Assembly (NCBI GenBank): GCA_023935145.1
Contig: CM043699.1
Coordinates: 59,288,638 to 59,352,637 of the forward strand
From: Bretschneidera sinensis
Lineage: Eukaryota; Streptophyta; Magnoliopsida; Brassicales; Akaniaceae
DNA: 64,000 nucleotides
Direction: 5' to 3'
Of this stretch, positions 58,210 through 64,000 are shown piece after piece. The notes beneath the pieces are model-generated. The model had not been told where the DNA came from. It ran no database searches and was given only the letters and a program-made list of their open reading frames with translations. The first letter of the stretch is position 1; every line of letters starts with the position of its first letter. The position numbers and the translations under genes were made by a program.

Positions 58210-59337
58210 ATGTTCAGACCAACTGTTTCTACCTCTAGTGCCTCAAGCAGCCGTGCCTCCTCATCCCGGCCCAGCTTCGAGCAACGAGAGCTGTTGTTTG
58301 AGACCACATTTGCCATCGATGACATATTTCAGCACATGGACGCCATGCAATGGGCTGTCCAAGCATTTCGACATCGAGGGTTGAAGCGACTGTTTAAACC
58401 AGTGTGCTCCACTACCTACTCCCAGCTCGTAGTCCAGTTTTATGAGCATCTATCTTTCGACTGCAGCAGACCGAAAGTCCTTACCTCTTCAGTCTAGGGC
58501 ACGCCCATTGAGGTGACTACTGCCAATATTATCGCTGCTCTTCATTACACCGATGAGTCCCCTCTTGAGGACACTGATATCGAGGAGCAGCCGGAGTCCT
58601 TTGCCCTGGCTGAGATCATCACAGACATGTGCGCTGGCCAGTATGCCGACAGGCATAACAATGCGGCCAACAGATCCAAGCTGCCTCCCCGACTGTGGCT
58701 TGTTGATACGATCCTACAGCGTAACGTGTGTCCATTAGGGCAAAAAACACAGCGACTAGACCAGTTTCTCCAGACTATATATGCCTTCCATAGAGGCCAC
58801 TAGTACTCCATTCCGGCTATCATTTAGAGCCAGTTACACAAGTTTTGGGATCACGTGCATGGCCGTCAGACCACCACGGCCAATGCTTGGGGCCTCCCTT
58901 TCCCGTTCCTACTCACCTCCATCCTCAAGAAGAAGGGGATTAAGGGGACCCACAGCGACGGGCCAATGCGAGAGCATCCCTTCTTCGGGAAGGCTCAGTG
59001 GACACACAGCATCTCGCATATGCCACGAGGACTCTCCTCACCCGCTCCAGCAGCTGAGCGAGTCGAGGAGGATCGCATGGAGACCGAGACCCCAATCATT
59101 AGCCCAGTACGTGAGGAGGACCATTCAGACATGGGACCCACCGAGTCCTAGCACTTTCTAGCTGAGCTGTCCTCCTTCCGAGGTGAGGTCTCTGCTGCTA
59201 CCACACTCGTGCATCAGCGCATGGATAGTTTGGAGGCACGGTTAGCACGACAGGAGGCTATGCTGCAGGCCATTCTTGATCGCCTACCTCCGACACCCGG
59301 TACCTCTTCGACTGCACCACCTGATGATCAGCAGTGA
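58210..59337 (+). pseudogene. Element C accessory ORF (plant transposon-protein family)
   Basis: One frame of 375 codons from ATG 58210 to TGA 59335-59337, with four internal TAG codons (58495, 58801, about 58825, 59149) and no frameshift. At least two TAGs fall where the family has Trp (GH-stop-YSIPAII-stop-SQL). Ser-rich N-terminus; a domain at about residues 25-260 with LPPRLWLVDTILQRNVCPLG, then LPFPFLLTSILKKKGI, resembling the plant 'putative transposon protein' (Transposase_32-like) family; an acidic linker; and a C-terminal coiled coil (VHQRMDSLEARLARQEAMLQ). No signal peptide or membrane segment is seen, so it does not look like an envelope protein. Same domain order as the copia-1 accessory ORF. 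Function unknown. Confidence 0.75.
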
Positions 59338-60677
59338 GAGGATACCACGTCTGGCTGAAGACGTTAAACTTAGTGCTCATGGGAGACACCCCAATGCATA
59401 TCCTTTTTTATAGTTTATGTTATTTTTAGTATTTTCTAGTTTACTTTTCTATTATTGTTTCTTACTTGTTTTCCATTTTATATTTGTTTTTCTTTCTTTT
59501 TCAAGGACAGTGTCAGTGCATCCAGCTGAAGTTTGGGGTGTGCTACAAGCCATGCCATCCATATAGCTCTCCATATCCCAGGTCAGATCCTTCCATGCTA
59601 CTCACACATTGGGGACGATGTGCATTTTAAGTTTGGGGGTATGGGGACACATTCACACACTCATTATGTCCTATATTTTTGTTTTTTTTTGTTTTGTTGC
59701 TATTTTCATAGATAAATGCATGTTCATTCTGTCCAACAAACTTTTTTTTTTTGTGATCTAAAACAAAACTGTATGATTCGACTTCATCAGTGAGCTTAAC
59801 ACTTTGAACATATAGGCTAATAATCAAGTTTTGAACCTAGATCACTGCCCTTTAGGCATTTAAGAATTCACAAGTTTAGCTTAAACTATCACGAGCACAT
59901 TAGCACATGATCGTGTGAGGTATGACATGTTATTTGGATTTGTATGTTTCTTTTGCTTGACTGTGAACTAGATGACCTATTAGATTGACATTTTGGCATA
60001 TAAAAATAGAAAAGATTAATTAGTGCTCAAAAGAAAAAAATGCTCCTAATGATCAATAAAAACAAATCTTCCGCCGAGTAACTGGCCTTCTTGCCTCAGT
60101 AAGCATTGAGTGTCACGTCAAAAGGTGAAAAATTCTAAGTAGTAGCATTAAAACCAGTTAGTTTCGCAGCCTTGTTGACTCAAGTTAGTAAGTCCTTAGG
60201 GGTGTCTTTACACCTAATGCCCTAAAACCATCTGGTTTGGGAGTCATTGACTAAACGCTCATTACACGAGTCAACAAGAAAGCTTAAGAGAACTAACGTG
60301 GCAAAAATCTCGCAAATAAAAGTCTATGTCATGTTTATTGACTCTAATAGGAAGTTTGGTGAATGTTGAGTCATCGAAACACTACACGTTCGAATTTCTT
60401 GGAAGCCCAATCTTTTGTGTGCTAGTCACCACACACTAAAGTCAAACTTGTGATGTCTTAAACTACCTCATGAATATGATTTACGTTCAAAACTCTTATT
60501 CATTGCAAAAATATGTTTACACTTGTTATACTTGCTCATGAATGCGCATCATAGTTTTGTGTAAAATCTAGACTTTTGATCGACACTATGAACATTGGAT
60601 TTATCTATGCTTTTTTTTTTTTCGTTTTAGTTTTTTTAGTATTGCTAAGGGACTAGCAATATGTAAGTTTGGAGGTG
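59338..60677 (+). other. Element C 3' non-coding region and polypurine tract
   Basis: Starts with GTCTGGCTGAAGACGTTAAA and CTTAGTGCTCATGGGAGACA, shared with A and B. A polypurine-like TTAAGTTTGGGGGTATGGGG lies at about 59627-59646; the two-hairpin block is at 60196-60245; the true polypurine tract GTAAGTTTGGAGGTG (60663-60677) touches the 3' LTR. No gene. Confidence 0.6.
60196..60245 (+). other. Conserved two-hairpin block (copy in C)
   Basis: Identical over 50 bases to the inverse of 44434-44483 in B, although LTRs and most non-coding DNA of B and C are unrelated. Hairpin 1: GGTGTCTTTACACC (60201-60214). Hairpin 2: AAACCATCTGGTTT (60225-60238). A less conserved CCTCAGTAAGCA...GTCAAAAGGTG block lies 60-100 bases upstream in both elements. 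Confidence 0.75.
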
Positions 60678-62015
60678 TGATAGATGCTTAAATATTTATA
60701 TTTAAGCCCTCTTATTTACATTTGTTAAGTCCTTAATTACGTTAGTTTGGTCTCTTTTACTCCATTTGTGTGTTTTACATGTTTTTATAGGGTTTTGGAG
60801 AAAAAGAAGCAGTTTTGGCACTTAAAGGAATAAATCTGGAAAGCCTAGAGCATTATCTGGAAAAATTGCGATCGATCGAGCCATGCAATGCGATCGAGCG
60901 CACATTGCGATCGTGAGCACACATGAAGGATCGAGCGCACACTGCGATCGAACGCAAGACATATGCGATCGAGCGCACATGTACGGGTGTGAACAGTAAA
61001 CTGCAGAACCCTATTTTGGAAATAAGAGAATTTTCGCTTTAGGAAGGTTTAGGAACTCATGGGTCTCTTAGGACTTCTCAAGGACCTATAAATACACTTG
61101 TAACTCACACACATAAAAAGACCTCAGATAGAAAACACTTTTCTCTTTTCTTTTACTTGGAGTTGAGAGCTTGGGAGAGAATTGACGCCTCTTCTCTCGG
61201 GTTTATTCTTCAACTTTAATGTTTAGTTTATTTATAATGTTTACTTCAGATAGTATGTGTAACTAACTTTCTTATAGGGCTCGATTGAAGCCCTAGTTAT
61301 GCATTCCCATATTTATATTCATTGATAAAATCTTTGTCAATAGCTTTTATTATGTTACTTAACTTGATTAATGCCTGTGCTTATTTAAATTCCTCATTTG
61401 TATTTGTAAGGCCAACGTATGCATGTGGTATGGATAGGTTAGTTAGATCAATTAGATGACCAAGTCCTGGGTCTAACATTAGTAACAAGGGATATCTTAT
61501 CCGGATACCTGGGTTAATCAACATGGGAAACCAAGAGTAGATACCATGCCCTAGGTCTCATGTGGTTGTCGATTTCTATAGTACTCATGTTTTTTTAAGC
61601 AACAACTCAAGCAGATACCATGCTGAATCCCTTAAGCAAGAAAAGAGTTAGAGTAGATACCATGCTTAACTCGTTGCTTAGGGAAATCAATAGCTTAAGG
61701 AGTAGATACCATGCCCTTAGGTTGGCAACCAGTAGGTATACATAATAAAGCTAGTGCACTGATACCTTATACAAATTGGGAAAGTATGACTAGTGGTGGA
61801 TATCAAAGCCCTATGTCTTTATTATTATCAAATCACCTTCCAACAGTTATTTATCTCTTTTTACTTTAGAGAAACTGATTCTAAAAGCAACTTTACCAAT
61901 CCCTGTGGAGATGACCTTGCTTTTGCACACTAGACTACACTGATGACCACGTGCACTTGCAAGTATAACTAGTATGATTATTCACCTATTTATTTAGGTA
62001 GATAAATGCTCAACA
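60678..62015 (+). repeat. Element C 3' LTR
   Basis: TGATAGATGCTTAAATATTT to ATGCTCAACA; near-identical to 50351-51689. Motif cluster at 60868-60979, TATA-like box at 61085-61095. Followed by the AGCGC target duplication. Confidence 0.95.
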
Positions 62016-62942
62016 AGCGCACATGCGATCGTGCGCACAAGACATGCAATCGAGCGCACTCGGGCAGTATCCCACATCGAATCTGCAACCCATTGTGCTC
62101 CGAGACTCCCCCTATAAAAGCACCATCTCACTTCATCATTCGGGGTGCAATTCCTGGTGCCATTTGGTGTAATCCGGTGGACGTCTGCTAGCATTCTGGT
62201 GGATCCCGAAGGCTTTGCTACCAGCAGGGGAAGCACCACTCAACAGCGAGTGGAATTTCTCCCATGTATAGTCAGTTTTAATTTACTGCTTTTTCTTTAG
62301 TTTAATTTTTAGCACTGTTATTGTGAACTTTAGTTTCATGATTATGAGTGGCTAAAATATTCAACTAAGGTTGAAGATGAAGCCTCGCCGTTGTTTGATA
62401 TAAGATTTTCAGATTTGTTTATACAATTCTGATGTTTTTTTTTAGTGTAAATGTTCTGGTCAATTGCTTGAGCAAATTCTTATGATTGAAAGTTTTTAAA
62501 TTGTTCTGTTGCATATTCTGTGTGTTTCATCTGATGGATACATCAAATTTTTTTTGATTAAATTGGATTTCCTTTGTGATTTGTTAAAAGCGGATACATT
62601 GGATGCTTTTGGTTTAATTGGGATATTTGTTGTTTTTTTGTTTTAAGTTGGATTCATGGAATGTTTTGATAGGCTATTTTTAGAACACGAAGATATATGC
62701 TTAACTTTGGTGGGGTGGATTCAGAAACCTTAGTGTGTTTATTATTAGTTTTAAATCAATTTAGTTTAGTTTTTATTTGTTTTGCAACATATAATTCAAA
62801 ACTCGAAACTAGGTTAAGACAAGTTTAGTTTAGATAAAATTATATTTTCACAACGCAATTCCCTGTGGATTCGACCTCGCACTTGCACAACACTATATTG
62901 CAAACAACTCGTGCGCTTGCGAGTAATTTAAAACTCACAATA
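62016..62942 (+). repeat. D 5' LTR, right part
   Basis: Continues D's LTR after element C: GCGCACATGCGATCGTGCGC, GCACTCGGGCAGTATCCCAC, TATA-like CCTATAAAAG (about 62111), then GAGTGGCTAAAATATTC and the end GCGCTTGCGAGTAATTTAAA...CTCACAATA. Differs from the B LTR by scattered changes and by an extra 80-bp segment near 62465-62550. Confidence 0.88.
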
Positions 62943-62948
62943 AGTTTT

Positions 62949-62966
62949 TGGCGCCGTTGCCGGAGA
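62949..62966 (+). promoter_or_regulatory. D primer-binding site (tRNA-Asp type)
   Basis: TGGCGCCGTTGCCGGAGA, one change from the tRNA-Asp site. Confidence 0.85.
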
Positions 62967-63244
62967 GTTGTTTGGTTTGTGAAAATTAAATTTTTGTCTG
63001 AATTAATTTTATTTTTCTACTAGTTAGCTAGCATTTTTTGTTTGATTTTTTTTTCTTTTTGCAATTTTATTTTATTTGTTTCTATTTGCATTGGCCTATA
63101 AAAAATAAAGAAATAAAAAATATTTTTGCCAATTTTTGTTGGCTCATTTTGTGAGTAGTGTGTTTTGTTGTTTTTGCACTTATTTTACATTATTGTTATT
63201 TTGTTTCTGCGAATTAATTTATTTTAGTGCTTATTGTGCGGTGT
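62967..63244 (+). other. D untranslated leader
   Basis: T-rich, no gene; leads into gag. Confidence 0.5.
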
Positions 63245-64000
63245 ATGCTTGGTCGAAGATCCCTGAACTTAGAATTGACACATTTAGATCTCGACTTAGA
63301 AAGAACTCTTACGAGACAGAAGAAAGCACTAGTTGAAAGAGAGACAATTGAGATGGGAGAAAATTTTAGGGATGCAAATCAACCGAAGCATGTAGAGCAA
63401 CCTAGAGCTTGGAATGTGGACTCCACTACATCCCTTAGGGATTTGTTCGCACCCATTGCGACTAACTCATCTTCTTGCATAGTGTTGCCACCTACCAATG
63501 CCACCCATTTTGATTTAAAGCCACATGTCATCCAACTCCTACCCTAATTTCATGGCTTAGATATTGAAAATCCTTACAATCATGTGAAGAAGTTCAAAGA
63601 TATTTGTGCCACATTCAAGTTCCAGAACTTCTCTGAGGAGTCAGTCTATCTTCAACTTTTACCTTTTTCTCTTCACGATAGAGCTAGGGCATGGTTGGAT
63701 TCCAACACGTCCGGGTCTATTACATCTTGGGAAAATCTGCTTAGTAAATTTTATCACAAGTTTTTCCCAATGTCTAGAGTGAATGAGTGCCGAAAGGAGA
63801 TTAGTTCTTTCACTCAGGATGAGGATGAGAAGTTTTCTGAAAGCTGGGAGCACTTCAAAGAGTTACTGATCAGATGCCCTCCACATGGATATGAGAAGTG
63901 GAGACTCGTTCAGTTCTTCTACCAAGGGTTAACTCAACCTAACCGTAGCATGATCGAGTCTATTAATGGGGGGCATTCTTAAGTTTGACGGGAGATGAAG
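63245..64000 (+). pseudogene. gag: D gag, N-terminal part, running off the window
   Basis: ATG 63245 begins LGRRSLNLELTHLDLDLERT, the Athila gag start. The capsid core follows (ARAWLDSNTSGSITSWENLL, FYHKFFPMSRVNECRKEI, CPPHGYEKWRLVQFFYQGL). TAA at 63545. An extra G in a G6 run near 63970 shifts the frame; past it the sequence reads AFLSLTGDE up to the last base. The next expected residues (YK MLDKLSD...) are precisely where element B's gag begins at 50105 on the other strand. Confidence 0.85.

Larger units (their letters stand above)
50351..62015 (+). mobile_element. Element C: Athila-type Ty3 element with accessory ORF, complete
   Basis: LTRs 50351-51689 and 60678-62015 differ at only a small number of positions. 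A perfect AGCGC target duplication (50346-50350; 62016-62020) lies inside a GATCGAGCGC motif of D's LTR. Internal: tRNA-Asp-type primer site, gag-pol in one frame 51954-57359, an internal promoter-like region, accessory ORF 58210-59337, a non-coding 3' region and polypurine tract. It is the youngest full element of the window. Confidence 0.93.

Noticed and set aside
58781..59161. 126-codon + strand open frame overlapping the accessory ORF
   Set aside because: Different frame from the accessory ORF, which reads continuously with recognisable domains; Ser/Arg/Pro-rich shadow.
58210..59337. Accessory ORF of C as an envelope (env-like) gene
   Set aside because: No signal peptide, no transmembrane segment and no cleavage site are visible; the coiled coil and acidic linker fit a non-membrane protein better.

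Overview
This is plant nuclear DNA, almost certainly an angiosperm. It consists almost entirely of nested LTR retrotransposons and their fragments. The evidence is plant-type Ty3 chromovirus, Ty3 Athila/Tat-type and Ty1/copia (SIRE-like) gag-pol sequences, primer-binding sites matching plant tRNA-iMet and tRNA-Asp, LINE fragments, and decay dominated by C-to-T type nonsense changes. I see no intact host gene and no tRNA, rRNA or CRISPR locus. The species cannot be named from this sequence.

Layout, left to right. 1-326 is the end of a chromovirus LTR. 1066-5276 is a complete but internally deleted chromovirus ('Del1', + strand, target duplication GTCCA). It sits in the 3' part of a Tat-type element (about 327-11270) that carries an antisense accessory ORF, tandem repeat arrays and a 3' LTR. 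11271-13572 holds low-information sequence and two LINE-like fragments. 13587-15500 is the 3' LTR and gag of a copia element ('copia-2', - strand). A second chromovirus ('Del2', - strand) begins at 15501 inside that gag. Its body is split by copia-1 (21525-41187, - strand, target duplication AAGTT) and again at 42843 by an Athila-type element. Copia-1 in turn holds element A (26171-34576, +, Athila-type, pol deleted), which holds a solo LTR (31758-33003). Nesting is therefore five deep: copia-2, Del2, copia-1, A, solo LTR.

On the right, element B (42844-50102, -) has a nearly full gag-pol and a 3' LTR, but stops abruptly inside gag. There it abuts the same family's 5' LTR in the opposite orientation ('D', 50103-50350 and 62016-62942), followed by gag to the window edge. 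Element C (50351-62015, +, target duplication AGCGC) is inserted inside D's LTR. C is the youngest and most complete element: nearly identical LTRs, one 5.4-kb gag-pol frame broken only by stop codons, and an extra downstream ORF. The B/D arrangement is what an inversion inside a single element would leave.

The most notable signal is shared architecture. Two unrelated lineages (copia-1 and C) carry an accessory ORF downstream of pol, of similar protein organisation. Each is preceded by its own TATA-like box and by a cluster of short palindromic motifs also found in that element's own LTR (GTCGACT in copia-1, GCGATCGAGCGCAC in C). The Tat-type element shows a third version, with long tandem arrays upstream of a TATA-like box and an antisense accessory ORF. 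Separately, the gag genes of A, B and C all carry UAG at one and the same codon just after the zinc-knuckle region.
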